Assembly (NCBI RefSeq): GCF_001913155.1
Contig: NZ_CP018760.1
Location: forward strand, 2,294,001 to 2,358,000
DNA: 64,000 nt
Source of the DNA: Maribacter hydrothermalis
Lineage (GTDB): Bacteria > Bacteroidota > Bacteroidia > Flavobacteriales > Flavobacteriaceae
Direction of reading: 5' to 3'
The notes beneath the pieces were generated by a model. That model did not search any database, was not told the origin of the DNA, and saw only the letters and a program-made list of their open reading frames with translations. The stretch's first letter is position 1. Each line of letters begins with the position of its first letter. Positions 44,526 through 53,817 of this stretch are shown here, piece by piece. Both the position numbers and the translations under genes were made by a program.

Positions 44526-46616
44526 TTAGTTAATGCCCTCCCCGTTTCCTACACCACTTTCATCTGGGTTAACAAATACTAATTTGCCATCGGCATTTTC
44601 AGTCATTAAAATCATTCCTTCACTATCTACACCACGAAGTGCACGTGGAGCTAAGTTTATTAAAACGGTAACTTTTTTACCTATAATTTCTTCTGGAGAA
44701 AAACTTTCTGCAATACCAGACACTATGGTTCTGACATCTAATCCGGTATCTACTTTTAAGACCAATAATTTCTTTGCCTTTGCCATTTTTTCAGCTTCGA
44801 TAATAGTACCTACACGCATATCTAGTTTAGAAAAATCATCGAATGTAATGGTATCTTTTTGTGGCATTACTTTTTTGTTTTCGTATTCGTTTGCTTTTTT
44901 TGTAGCTTCTAGCTTTTCTAATTGTGTTTGTATTTCGCTATCTTCAATTTTTCTAAAAAGCAATTCTGCTTGATTTATTTGATGTTCCGGTTGTAGTAAT
45001 GCTTCTTTTGAAGAAACATCATTCCAGTTTAGACTTCGGCTACGCTCAGTCTCCGAATTTGAAGATAGTTTTAGAATATTCTTAAGCTTGTTAGAGGTAA
45101 ACGGTAAAAAGGGTTCGCTTAAAACGGCTAATCCTGCGGCTATTTGTAGCGCTATATTCATAATCGTTTTTACACGCTCTTCATCTATCTTAATTACTTT
45201 CCATGGTTCTGCATCGGCTAAATATTTGTTACCCAAACGCGCAAGATTCATTAATTCTTGACCAGCTTCTCTAAACCTATAGCGCTCAATTGAACTTGAA
45301 ATTATTTCCGGGTATTTTGATAATTGCTCTAGAGTTTCTGCATCAACATCAGTTAAGTTACCTACGGCTGGGACTTTACCATCATAATACTTATTGGTCA
45401 ATACCACTACTCGGTTAATGAAGTTACCTAGGATTGCTACTAATTCATTGTTGTTACGAGCTTGAAAATCTTTCCAAGTAAAATCGTTATCCTTTGTTTC
45501 CGGGGCGTTCGCTGTTAATGTGTAACGTAACGAATCTTGCATTTCTGGAAAATCAATCAAATATTCGTGTAACCAAACTGCCCAGTTTTTAGAGGTAGAT
45601 AATTTGTTTCCTTCTAAATTCAAGAACTCATTTGCAGGTACATTAACGGGTAGAATATAACTACCTTCCGCTTTTAGCATAGAAGGGAAAATAATGCAAT
45701 GAAATACAATATTATCCTTCCCGATAAAATGTACCAATTTTGTATTTTCATCTTTCCAGTAGGGCTCCCAATCTTTTCCTTCGCGGGCTGCCCATTCTTT
45801 GGTAGATGATATATAACCTATGGGTGCATCGAACCAAACATAGAGCACTTTGCCTTCTCCACCTTCAACAGGTACAGGAATGCCCCAATCTAAATCTCTG
45901 GTTACAGCTCTTGGCTCTAAACCACCATCAATCCATGATTTACATTGCCCGTATACATTTGGTTTCCAATCGTCTTTATGACCTTTTAAAATCCAATCTT
46001 TTAAAAATTCTTCGTACCTGTCTAAAGGCAAAAACCAGTGTTTTGTTTCTTTGGTAGTGGGTACAGTACCGGTAATAGTTGACTTCGGATTTATTAAATC
46101 GGTAGCATTTAAACTAGATCCACAATTTTCACATTGATCTCCATAGGCCTCTTCATTTCCACATTTTGGACAGGTACCAATTACAAAACGATCTGCTAAA
46201 AACTGTTGCGCTTCTTCATCGTACAATTGTGCGGTGGTTTCTTCAATAAAATCTCCTTTTTCGTAAAGCTTTACAAAGAATTCTGATGCAGTATCATGAT
46301 GTATTTTAGCCGAGGTTCTAGAATAATTATCAAATGTAATACCGAAATCCAAGAAGGACTGCTTAATAATAGCATGATATTTATCGATAACATCTTTAGG
46401 AGTTACGCCTTCCTTTTTGGCTTTCATTGAAATAGCTACACCATGTTCATCGCTTCCGCAAACAAAGGCGACATCTTTTCCGGTTAAACGTAGATAGCGT
46501 GCGTAAATATCTGCTGGTACATAAACACCTGCTAAGTGGCCAATATGTATAGGGCCATTTGTATAAGGTAACGCTGCAGTAATCGTATATCTAGAGGGTG
46601 ATTTAATATCGGACAT
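44526..46616 (-). CDS. metG: Methionyl-tRNA synthetase
   Basis: 696 residues. HIGH signature [14 protein letters not shown] near residue 17; zinc knuckle [18 protein letters not shown] (about 154-171); KMSKS signature as KLSTSK (about 342). The anticodon-binding helices come next and a C-terminal EMAP/Trbp-like tRNA-binding domain ([20 protein letters not shown], about 590-690) is fused. It charges tRNA-Met with methionine. A TAnnTTTG box (TATTTTTG) lies at 46641-46634, just before the ATG. Confidence 0.95.
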   Translation of the reverse strand: MSDIKSPSRYTITAALPYTNGPIHIGHLAGVYVPADIYARYLRLTGKDVAFVCGSDEHGVAISMKAKKEGVTPKDVIDKYHAIIKQSFLDFGITFDNYSRTSAKIHHDTASEFFVKLYEKGDFIEETTAQLYDEEAQQFLADRFVIGTCPKCGNEEAYGDQCENCGSSLNATDLINPKSTITGTVPTTKETKHWFLPLDRYEEFLKDWILKGHKDDWKPNVYGQCKSWIDGGLEPRAVTRDLDWGIPVPVEGGEGKVLYVWFDAPIGYISSTKEWAAREGKDWEPYWKDENTKLVHFIGKDNIVFHCIIFPSMLKAEGSYILPVNVPANEFLNLEGNKLSTSKNWAVWLHEYLIDFPEMQDSLRYTLTANAPETKDNDFTWKDFQARNNNELVAILGNFINRVVVLTNKYYDGKVPAVGNLTDVDAETLEQLSKYPEIISSSIERYRFREAGQELMNLARLGNKYLADAEPWKVIKIDEERVKTIMNIALQIAAGLAVLSEPFLPFTSNKLKNILKLSSNSETERSRSLNWNDVSSKEALLQPEHQINQAELLFRKIEDSEIQTQLEKLEATKKANEYENKKVMPQKDTITFDDFSKLDMRVGTIIEAEKMAKAKKLLVLKVDTGLDVRTIVSGIAESFSPEEIIGKKVTVLINLAPRALRGVDSEGMILMTENADGKLVFVNPDESGVGNGEGIN

Positions 46617-46633
46617 TAAAATAAATTAAGCTA

Positions 46634-46641
46634 CAAAAATA
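46634..46641 (-). promoter_or_regulatory. -7 promoter box TATTTTTG for metG
   Basis: TAnnTTTG element ending about 17 bp before the metG start. The -33 TTG is not obvious. Confidence 0.35.
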
Positions 46642-46824
46642 CAGTTTTTAGTGGGAGAATCACCATATGCATGTCAATTGTAATGCCTATCTATGGTAGT
46701 AAATACCACATTTTTTTCATGTGATGGAGTTTAGGAGTGTCGCTCATCGATTTTTTATATTAAATAGACTTAAAAATTATTTTAATGTAAGAAAATTCTG
46801 ATTTATTAATTTAATTTTGAAAAT

Positions 46825-47004
46825 GTGAGTAGTGGTACTACTAAAAAGTTAAAACTTAATTAGCATTTTGAAAATCTAGATGTTGAGGATAAGAATATAG
46901 AAGATAATATAAAAAATTTGGCGCTTGTGTATAAAAACAAGAACCAGAGAGTTCAAAAGGAATTAACTTTTGTATCTAAAATGAACAATTCAAAACTTAC
47001 ATAA
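46825..47004 (+). pseudogene. Small ORF interrupted by in-frame TAG
   Basis: A GTG at 46825 opens a 60-codon frame that would encode MSSGTTKKLKLN, then TAG at 46861, then about 46 further residues (HFENLDVEDKNIEDNIKNL...SKMNNSKLT) to TAA at 47002. The part after TAG has coding-like composition but no good start. It is followed at once by a terminator hairpin. It looks like a small gene that has been inactivated, in a 448-bp gap that otherwise shows nothing. The pattern could also be chance in A/T-rich DNA. Confidence 0.3.
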
Positions 47005-47008
47005 ATTT

Positions 47009-47045
47009 AAAAAGCCCTCTTCAAATATATTGAATTGGGCCTTTT
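47009..47045. terminator. Hairpin terminator
   Basis: AAAAAGCCC and GGGCCTTTT flank an inner TTCAA/TTGAA stem, giving one long imperfect hairpin with T-run on the plus side. It lies 20 bp beyond the DUF1501 gene's stop codon (minus strand). Confidence 0.7.
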
Positions 47046-47064
47046 AAAAATAGTGGGAAACTGT

Positions 47065-48768
47065 TTAAGCTACCATCACGGATTTACTCATTTTTTGATT
47101 TTGTACAGTAATACGATAAATGTACTTTCCGGTTGATAGTTGTTCGGGCATGCGCTCTCGTATATTTATTTCGGCAGAACCTTCGAACATCATTTCGTTA
47201 AAAACGGTGCCTACTCTCTGGCCTAGAATATTAAATAATTGAATATCTACGTGTGCTGAAAAAGGCATCTCTAAATAGATATGTGGTGTACTGTCTGTTG
47301 GGTAATAGGGTTTATGAACTACAGCGTTTAGTAAGTCTGGATTAAATGGAGTTTCCGCCTCTTCCCCTGGTGGAACAGGTGGCGTAACTTCACCATCGCT
47401 ATAGGCAATATCTGGAAATGCTTCACCACTACAGCTAAATCCTAAATTTACAGGAACATAGGGTTTGTAATTTAATAGATGCGCTTCTACTAATGGGACA
47501 TCTACACATAACCATTCCGCAAGAACGGTGGCGTAAAGGTCTCTAAAATCCATAGTGTACTCTAAATTACCCCTACCATCCGGATCATCTAATGTTGGGT
47601 GGTCGCCAACAAAGGCACTACCATTTAGTCCTGATCCAAAGAAAAGAGTTGGCGATGCTTTACCATGATCGGTTCCGTTAGAGCCATTTTCAAAAATTCG
47701 TCGTCCAAATTCAGAAAAAGTCATACTTAACACTTTATCATCTTGTTGTGTAAATGCTATATCTTCATAAAAATTGTTGATAGCCACAGATAAATTGGTC
47801 ATTAAACGCGCATGTGCTTGTGGTTGATTTCCATGAGTATCAAAACCGCCCATTGATATCATATATACTTTGGTACCTAAATTTCCTTTAATCAATCTTG
47901 CTAAAAGAGCCAATTGGCGCGCAAAACCATTATCTTGATACTCTACTTGATTTTGCCCACGTGTGTAAGCATCGTGTATAATACCAGAATATTCGTAAGT
48001 TGTATTTGCTACTCCCCTTAAAAATTTGAGTTGATCTCCATACATACAATTATTGAAAAGAGAATTATCCAAGCCATATACTACGCCCGATTCTGCAATT
48101 TCCTCTAGTTGGTCAATATTAGATGTTACGAAAGCATAGTTGGTTTCATCACCTTGAAATACCAAATTGCCAAATTGACCAATTTGTATTGCCGCTGGTG
48201 CTGCTGGCGGATTAATTAAGTAATCTGGATAAATATTTTCAAAGTGCCTACCCATCCAACCGGTGTTTAATCCACTAAACCCTGTTGTTGTTATATCTGT
48301 ATTTGCAAAAATATCCGACCCCGTAAAGTGCGATAAACTTTGACCCTCATATCCTACGCCATGTACGGCTTTAAATTGACCTTCTTGCCACATGGGTGCT
48401 AACGCATTCATATAGGATGGTACGCCAAATTCATCGGTAAGTTTTAATACTTTACTTTCAGGAATATAAATATTAGGTCGTGCATTTGCATAACTATCAT
48501 ATTGTTCTATTGGTATAACCGTACTTAAACCGTCGTTACCACCAGAAAGGCGAATTAATATTAGAATATTATCAGTTTCAGCTGCTGCAATCCCGGCCGA
48601 CAAGGGTGATGGTGCAGAAGCGGTTAACATGTTAGCACCTAACATCATTGAGCCAGAACCTGCGATGCCCATAGCTTGTAAAAAGGAACGCCTGCTCCAT
48701 GTTTTATGTTCTTCATCGTGACCTTCATGTTGAAGACCTTTAAATGGGGAATGGTGTGTATTGCACAT
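47065..48768 (-). CDS. DUF1501 protein with Tat leader and type IX sorting domain
   Basis: 567 residues. Residues 24-50 are a twin-arginine-type leader: WSRRSFLQAMGIAGSG followed by a moderately hydrophobic stretch. The body is the DUF1501 (sulfatase-like) fold with LIRLSGGNDGLSTVIP, SLSHFTGSDIF, MISMGGFDTHGNQ and SEFGRRIFENGSNGTDHGKA. The last 80 residues form a type-A type IX secretion C-terminal domain (VDIQLFNILGQRVG, GKYIYRITVQNQKMSKSVMVA). So it should cross the inner membrane folded and then be exported to the surface. It follows the DUF1800 gene after 11 bp, the usual partner. Confidence 0.87.
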   Translation of the reverse strand: MCNTHHSPFKGLQHEGHDEEHKTWSRRSFLQAMGIAGSGSMMLGANMLTASAPSPLSAGIAAAETDNILILIRLSGGNDGLSTVIPIEQYDSYANARPNIYIPESKVLKLTDEFGVPSYMNALAPMWQEGQFKAVHGVGYEGQSLSHFTGSDIFANTDITTTGFSGLNTGWMGRHFENIYPDYLINPPAAPAAIQIGQFGNLVFQGDETNYAFVTSNIDQLEEIAESGVVYGLDNSLFNNCMYGDQLKFLRGVANTTYEYSGIIHDAYTRGQNQVEYQDNGFARQLALLARLIKGNLGTKVYMISMGGFDTHGNQPQAHARLMTNLSVAINNFYEDIAFTQQDDKVLSMTFSEFGRRIFENGSNGTDHGKASPTLFFGSGLNGSAFVGDHPTLDDPDGRGNLEYTMDFRDLYATVLAEWLCVDVPLVEAHLLNYKPYVPVNLGFSCSGEAFPDIAYSDGEVTPPVPPGEEAETPFNPDLLNAVVHKPYYPTDSTPHIYLEMPFSAHVDIQLFNILGQRVGTVFNEMMFEGSAEINIRERMPEQLSTGKYIYRITVQNQKMSKSVMVA

Positions 48769-48779
48769 AACTGTAGGTG

Positions 48780-50273
48780 TTATTTTAATTGATACTCAGG
48801 TTGTCTAGCTAAATACTGTAAAAGAAGATATACTTGAAATGGTGCTTGTTGCCAAGTAGCCAAAGTCCAAGATTCTTGGTTTCCACCTTCATAATAAACT
48901 TCTTCTATATCACTTCTGAATATGGCAAAAGCTTTTGAATATTCAGGTTCGTCTAACAGACCTTTGGGGAGTATAAAATCTATAATAAGTCTGGCGACTA
49001 CGTCGGGGTTTGTGCTGGTTAAACCAGCATTTCCTGAAATATCTAAACCTAATGTTCTAAATTGTTCATTATTGGCCATGTAGAAATTTTCCAATATACT
49101 TTCTATGGTGAGCCATCGCCCAATCATAAAATTGGTATTTATCCATGATCGGTTTCGTTGCCAACCGGCAACATCAAAAGGGTCAAAAATTTCTTGACTT
49201 AATAGTGTGCTGTAATTAACCATTTCGGCAACATTCGTATCTGTATATGCGAAATCTGTTTCATTAAGCGTGTGAAAGTAAAAATCTATCGGACTTTTTA
49301 TAATCACCCCAATGGCTTCATCATCAAAGAAATGTTGACTTTTAAACAGTTGCCTTAAAACAGGGGCAATTTCAAAATTATTAGAAACAAATGTAGCAGC
49401 TAAACCATTAATAATAGTCTGCGCATTATTTGCTTCATCTCTAGAATCTGGGTGTACAAAGAATTCATATAATTTACGACAAACAAATTCTGCAATTTCA
49501 GTGGGTCGTTGATCAAATAGTATGTCTATAACATCATCGTATCCCCAGTTGCCTGTTTGTCCAAGAATGGTTTTAGAACCTGCATCATGTTTCGTAGCAT
49601 CGAATGTCACTGGAGAACAACCTATTTCACCACGCTCTACATATCCACTTAACGCCCTAGCTGTTTCTATAATATCTTCTTCGGTATAACCATTTCCCTC
49701 GCCAAGTGTAAAAAGCTCATAAAGCTCTCGTCCGTAATTTTCATTGGGATTGTTACCATTATTAAAAACACCATCTAAGTAATAAAGCATGGCATTGGTA
49801 AGGCCTATTTCACTGGTAAAAGTCTTAAAATTGCCTATGGAATTTCTTTGAAGACAATTTATGTATTCATATAAATATGGATTACAGTTGTATACGTCTA
49901 ATTCAGTAACAAAATGATTACTCCAAAAAAAGCTTAGCCTGTCCCTTAGGTTATTATTTAGTAAACTATTGGCATACGCTAACTGAAATTCATTCTTCTG
50001 TTGATTCTTTATCTGGTTGCTGGCATCGTCGTCTTCGGGATAGTTGGCGTTGGTCCAATTTGCCCAAGTTGGGGCAGGTATAGGTGCCATATTTATGGCT
50101 TGATCTACCAAGTTATCCACTATAGCTCCTGCAGATTGGCCTGCTGCTTGATTTATTGTTGCAACCGAGGCACTGAATCCTAATCTTCTGTATAAATGTA
50201 GCGCTCTTTGTTGGTCTAAATTAGCAGTATACGGAGCAAGAGTAGAAGTATTACAATTAATGAAATATTCCAT
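48780..50273 (-). CDS. DUF1800 family protein
   Basis: 497 residues: an entirely helical DUF1800 domain with RALHLYRRLGFSASVATI near the N-terminus, LSFFWSNHFVTEL, MLYYLDGVFNNGNNPNENYGRELYELFTLG (about 160-190) and the C-terminal FQVYLLLQYLARQPEYQLK. No Sec or Tat leader and no type IX sorting domain is seen in the protein starting at 50273. It occurs as a pair with a DUF1501 protein here and in many bacteria. The pairing suggests the two proteins work in one complex; function unknown. Confidence 0.87.
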   Translation of the reverse strand: MEYFINCNTSTLAPYTANLDQQRALHLYRRLGFSASVATINQAAGQSAGAIVDNLVDQAINMAPIPAPTWANWTNANYPEDDDASNQIKNQQKNEFQLAYANSLLNNNLRDRLSFFWSNHFVTELDVYNCNPYLYEYINCLQRNSIGNFKTFTSEIGLTNAMLYYLDGVFNNGNNPNENYGRELYELFTLGEGNGYTEEDIIETARALSGYVERGEIGCSPVTFDATKHDAGSKTILGQTGNWGYDDVIDILFDQRPTEIAEFVCRKLYEFFVHPDSRDEANNAQTIINGLAATFVSNNFEIAPVLRQLFKSQHFFDDEAIGVIIKSPIDFYFHTLNETDFAYTDTNVAEMVNYSTLLSQEIFDPFDVAGWQRNRSWINTNFMIGRWLTIESILENFYMANNEQFRTLGLDISGNAGLTSTNPDVVARLIIDFILPKGLLDEPEYSKAFAIFRSDIEEVYYEGGNQESWTLATWQQAPFQVYLLLQYLARQPEYQLK

Positions 50274-50460
50274 AATCTTATAATAGGCATTAATATTACG
50301 TTCGTAGAGTTGGGGCTTCTATGATTAACGTTTCGAAATTTGGTATAGTATTTTAAACTATCTATTTTCGATATTCAATTGTCAAATAACGATATTTATT
50401 AATAGAAACGCGTCGAAATGCCCTTATTTTCGATGAATTACACTATCTAGTACTATTATT

Positions 50461-50820
50461 ATGGGAAAACATAATGAATTTGGCAAGGAAGGAGAGCAAA
50501 TAGCCGTTGATTATCTTGTAAAAAATGGCTACACAATTAGTTATAAAAATTATAGATACCTGCAAGCTGAAATAGATATTATAGCCAAAAAGGGTGACAT
50601 TTTAGCCATTGTGGAAGTACGGTCTAGAAGCTCAGATTTTATAGAAAATATTGCCGAAACGGTAACGCCAAAAAAAATTAAGTTACTTGTTATGGCTGCA
50701 AACCAGTATGTTACAGATAAAAATATAGATGTTGAAGTTCGTTTTGATATCATAACAATTCTTAAAAACAAGCATAAATTTGAACTAGAGCATTTAGAGT
50801 CTGCTTTCTTTCATTTTTAA
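50461..50820 (+). CDS. YraN family (UPF0102) putative endonuclease
   Basis: 119 residues with the restriction-endonuclease-like core of the UPF0102 family: GKEGEQIAVDYLVKNGY, YRYLQAEIDIIAKKGDILAIVEVRSRSS (the D-x-n-E-V-K/R-like catalytic line) and VRFDIITI. A nuclease or Holliday-junction-type activity is inferred only from the fold. Single gene. Confidence 0.86.
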   Translation: MGKHNEFGKEGEQIAVDYLVKNGYTISYKNYRYLQAEIDIIAKKGDILAIVEVRSRSSDFIENIAETVTPKKIKLLVMAANQYVTDKNIDVEVRFDIITILKNKHKFELEHLESAFFHF

Positions 50821-50857
50821 GTAATCTAGTAGTTGAGTAGATTTTATTTAAAAACAT

Positions 50858-50889
50858 TTTGTTTTATTTGTAACAAGTTGTTATATTTG
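50858..50889 (+). promoter_or_regulatory. Bacteroidota promoter for the ACT-domain gene
   Basis: TTTG at 50858-50861 and TATATTTG at 50882-50889 are 20 bp apart, matching the -33 TTTG / -7 TAnnTTTG consensus. The start codon follows 20 bp downstream. Confidence 0.55.
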
Positions 50890-50909
50890 CATTATAAGTA
50901 TTGCATATA

Positions 50910-51569
50910 ATGAAAACAATATCATCAGTCGTAGAAGAGTATATAAAGAAAAAACCTTTTTTACAAAGTGCTCTAGCGCAAGGAATTATAAATCTTACTT
51001 CCTTATCTAGAATAGTAAAACCGGAAATTGAGCATGAACTTGGAAAAGACATTCGTAATGGAGCAATTGTAATGGCCTTAAAACGACTTTCTGATGATCT
51101 CGAATTTAGGGCTACTCATAAAATCTTAAAAGTATTAAAGAATATTGGGGAAATTACTGTACGCTCTTCGTTAAGTGATTATACTTTTTTAGCTTCTGAT
51201 AAAATATTGGTTCATCAAGCAAAATTATTAGAAGAAATTAATAACAATCAAGATGTTTTTTACACTTCTAGTCGTGGTGTAAACGAAATTAATATTGTTA
51301 TTAGTAATATAATGGATAAAACGGTTGAACGCTTATTCAAAGATGAAAAATGCACACAAAAGGCAGAAGAACTTTCATCAATTACCGTTAAATTGCCAGC
51401 TGAAAATGTTTCTGTACCAGGTATTTATTACTTTATTTTTCAGCGTTTAGCGTGGGAAGGGATTGTTCTTTATGAAGTAATTTCAACCACAAATGAATTT
51501 ACCATTCTTGTAAATGACGAACAGGTAGATATTGCTTTCAAAACTATTAAGGATCTAAAGTCGCTTTAG
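50910..51569 (+). CDS. Small ACT-domain protein, aspartokinase-regulator-like
   Basis: 219 residues from the ATG at 50910 (an in-frame TTG at 50901 is less likely). The N-terminal half is helical and resembles a winged-helix module (LAQGIINLTSLSRIVKPEIEHEL, IRNGAIVMALKRLSDDLE). The C-terminal half (about 150-219) is an ACT domain of aspartokinase type (ASITVKLP-like strand, VPGIYYFIFQRLAWEGIVLYEV, NEFTILVNDEQVDIAFKTI). Relatives are often labelled aspartate kinase though the kinase domain is absent. A ligand-controlled regulator of amino-acid metabolism is plausible. It overlaps the convergent oxidoreductase gene by 4 bp. Confidence 0.8.
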   Translation: MKTISSVVEEYIKKKPFLQSALAQGIINLTSLSRIVKPEIEHELGKDIRNGAIVMALKRLSDDLEFRATHKILKVLKNIGEITVRSSLSDYTFLASDKILVHQAKLLEEINNNQDVFYTSSRGVNEINIVISNIMDKTVERLFKDEKCTQKAEELSSITVKLPAENVSVPGIYYFIFQRLAWEGIVLYEVISTTNEFTILVNDEQVDIAFKTIKDLKSL

Positions 51570-52885
51570 TTTTCAAGAAATTCTAAGACTTCTTTATCAG
51601 TTTCTGGTTTAGCAATAAAACGTTTTTCCGAATCTAAAATAAAATAGGTAGGAGTACTTTGAATATTAAAGGTTTTGGCATATTCGCTATCCCATCTACC
51701 TAAAGCTATTGCGTGATTAAAATCTGGAAGTGTTTCAGTTACTTTTTTCCAATTAATTTCATCATCTTCTAGTCCTACAGCTATTACTTTTAAAGTATTG
51801 AATTTCTTTAATTCTTTATGAAGCGCAGGAACTTCTTTTAGGCAGTGAGAGCATGTACTACTCCAGAAAATAAGTAAATAATTTTCTGCTTTTTCTATAG
51901 TAGAAAGCTCATGGATTTTTCCGTTACTTACCCAAGTAATTTCTGGGGATTTTGCACCTATTCTTAACCTTGAAGATGATTCAATATCGTCAACTATTTT
52001 TTGATTTCCATTCGCAATTGCCAACTTTTTTAAATGATTTGTAAAAGTATAATCTTGTACTAAACCCATTGTGTTAGCTTCTGCGATTTTCCAAATTTGA
52101 TGAATTACTTTTGTCTGAAAACTAATTGGAGTGTCCTTAATTACCTCTGATACGGTTTTAATGTTTTTATTGACCTCTGTTTCTAAATCAACTTTATTTG
52201 TTATTGCCTCTGGTAATGCTGAGAAGGCATAGTTTACCATCTTATCGGTTAAAAAATTAGAGCCCTGTAAAATTAGATCGTTACAGTTTAAATTGTCAAA
52301 ATAATGCTGTTTTCTATATTTTAGAAATGTTTCTAAATCTACATAAGCTTCTGGTAAGTATAATTTATTTGCTTTTATAAATCTATTGGCAATAGTGTTA
52401 GCGTAGTTTTCTTCGTAGGAGGTTTGTATGGATTTTAGCTCGTTTATTATATTTAGATATTCATTTTTAGAATTATTACCGTTCTCATAAAATTCCATTA
52501 ATTTATTTTGAGCTATGGTAATTTTAGAAAAGTATTCGTTATACCATTTATTTTCTATAGAATTAGTGATATTTAATCCGTTTTCTAAACTAAAATTAAA
52601 GCTTACATTTTCCTTTTTATCAAAGATAATATCTATATAAAATTCATTTTGCGGCACGGCATATACTAATCTATACATACCTGCTTGAGCATTAACCGGC
52701 ATTTGTAAAGAAAACGAACCTTCCTTTACAGCGGTATCTATAACATAATGTTCTCCACCGGGCGTTAATTCATATGCAATAAGCCATTTAAAATCTTTTG
52801 CAGGTGAGAAGTTGCCAGATATGGAACCTTGCGCTTGAATACCGAGAGATACTAAAAAGATGAGATAAATAAAAAATACTTTCAT
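51566..52885 (-). CDS. Secreted TlpA-like thiol-disulfide oxidoreductase
   Basis: 439 residues with a Sec leader (MKVFFIYLIFLVSLGIQAQ). An N-terminal DUF4369-like beta domain (GSISGNFSPAKDFKWLIAYELTPGGEH) and a helical middle region precede a thioredoxin domain from about residue 300. The latter has the redox site WSSTCSHCLKEVP (CxxC) and STPTYFILDSEKRF with cis-Pro. It should act in the periplasm on disulfides, possibly cytochrome c maturation or peroxide defence; the partner is unknown. Confidence 0.85.
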   Translation of the reverse strand: MKVFFIYLIFLVSLGIQAQGSISGNFSPAKDFKWLIAYELTPGGEHYVIDTAVKEGSFSLQMPVNAQAGMYRLVYAVPQNEFYIDIIFDKKENVSFNFSLENGLNITNSIENKWYNEYFSKITIAQNKLMEFYENGNNSKNEYLNIINELKSIQTSYEENYANTIANRFIKANKLYLPEAYVDLETFLKYRKQHYFDNLNCNDLILQGSNFLTDKMVNYAFSALPEAITNKVDLETEVNKNIKTVSEVIKDTPISFQTKVIHQIWKIAEANTMGLVQDYTFTNHLKKLAIANGNQKIVDDIESSSRLRIGAKSPEITWVSNGKIHELSTIEKAENYLLIFWSSTCSHCLKEVPALHKELKKFNTLKVIAVGLEDDEINWKKVTETLPDFNHAIALGRWDSEYAKTFNIQSTPTYFILDSEKRFIAKPETDKEVLEFLEN

Positions 52886-53068
52886 GAATATAATGCAACA
52901 ACTATTGAACCAAAAAATATAGAAATAGTACTTTTCTAGTATTTTTTCATTTATAATTAATCTTATAAATTTTCTTTAAATTGAGTTTGGATTAAAAAAT
53001 CAAATAATTTTTATGGATAGGGGCTCTATAATGATAAATTAATTAGTCTATAGCATTTCACTATCAAT

Positions 53069-53377
53069 TTACATATGTCCTAAAGCTTCCATAATTGTAA
53101 TAATTTCTTTCTCGTGAATAAAACCATCCGAAATTGCCACTTCATCTAAAAGCTGCGCTAATGTTTTCTTTTTTTGAATGGGCATTTGCCCTAGTATTTC
53201 ATAAGCTTTGTTCTTGTTTAAATTTCTTGCTTGACCTATGAAAAAGCTATCGAAATTAAAGCGATCCATTAATTGAGTAAGCAAATTCATTTCAGCAGGG
53301 TCTACTTTACTATCGGCTAGTATTACATAATCTACCATTTTTACTACTGCTAATTTCTCATCTCTTGTAAAATCCAT
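53069..53377 (-). CDS. TerB-like protein (paralog 1)
   Basis: 102 residues from the ATG at 53377. An ATG at 53398 lies inside the previous gene; the later one is preferred because the paralog at 56596 begins identically (MxFTxxEKLAxVxxxDxVIxAD). Helical TerB/DjlA-type metal-binding pattern: ILADSKVDPAEMNLLTQL and EVAISDGFIHEKEIITIMEAL. It follows paralog 2 closely. TerB-like domains are linked to tellurite and stress responses, but the function here is unknown. Confidence 0.78.
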   Translation of the reverse strand: MDFTRDEKLAVVKMVDYVILADSKVDPAEMNLLTQLMDRFNFDSFFIGQARNLNKNKAYEILGQMPIQKKKTLAQLLDEVAISDGFIHEKEIITIMEALGHM

Positions 53378-53381
53378 GCTA

Positions 53382-53711
53382 TTATTCAGTTTCTTCACCT
53401 AAACCAATGTTAATAAATGTTTCTATTATTAAAGCCATCTCTTTTTTATGCACAGACCCATCGGATATGGCTACCTCATCTAAAATATCCACTAAAGCTT
53501 TCTTTTGTTCATGTGGTATATTGTAAAGCGTAATCAGGGCATTTTCATAATCTAACTTTTTAGTTCGTTCTAGAAATGCGTCATTAAACCCTAGACTTTT
53601 TTTAAGCTCATTTAATATTTCTAATTCTGCGGGGTGAACTTTACCGTCTGCCTGTATAACCTCGTAAATCATCTTTACGAAAGCTGCCTTTACAAACTCT
53701 TCAAACTTCAT
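53382..53711 (-). CDS. TerB-like protein (paralog 2)
   Basis: 109 residues, all helical, with two acidic TerB-like motifs: IQADGKVHPAELEILNELKKSLGF and ILDEVAISDGSVHKKEMALIIETF. Between them lies LYNIPHEQKKALVDIL, as in the other copies. Co-directional with paralog 1, separated by 4 bp. These motifs can bind divalent metal. Function unknown. Confidence 0.78.
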   Translation of the reverse strand: MKFEEFVKAAFVKMIYEVIQADGKVHPAELEILNELKKSLGFNDAFLERTKKLDYENALITLYNIPHEQKKALVDILDEVAISDGSVHKKEMALIIETFINIGLGEETE

Positions 53712-53817
53712 GTGTTTTTTTTATGGAGTCGAAAGATAAGGAAAACCTAAGAATTCTTAATGTACTTTGACAATGAGTTTTCCAAGGTTATTAAAATTTG
53801 TTTCGTCCGTTTTTTAT

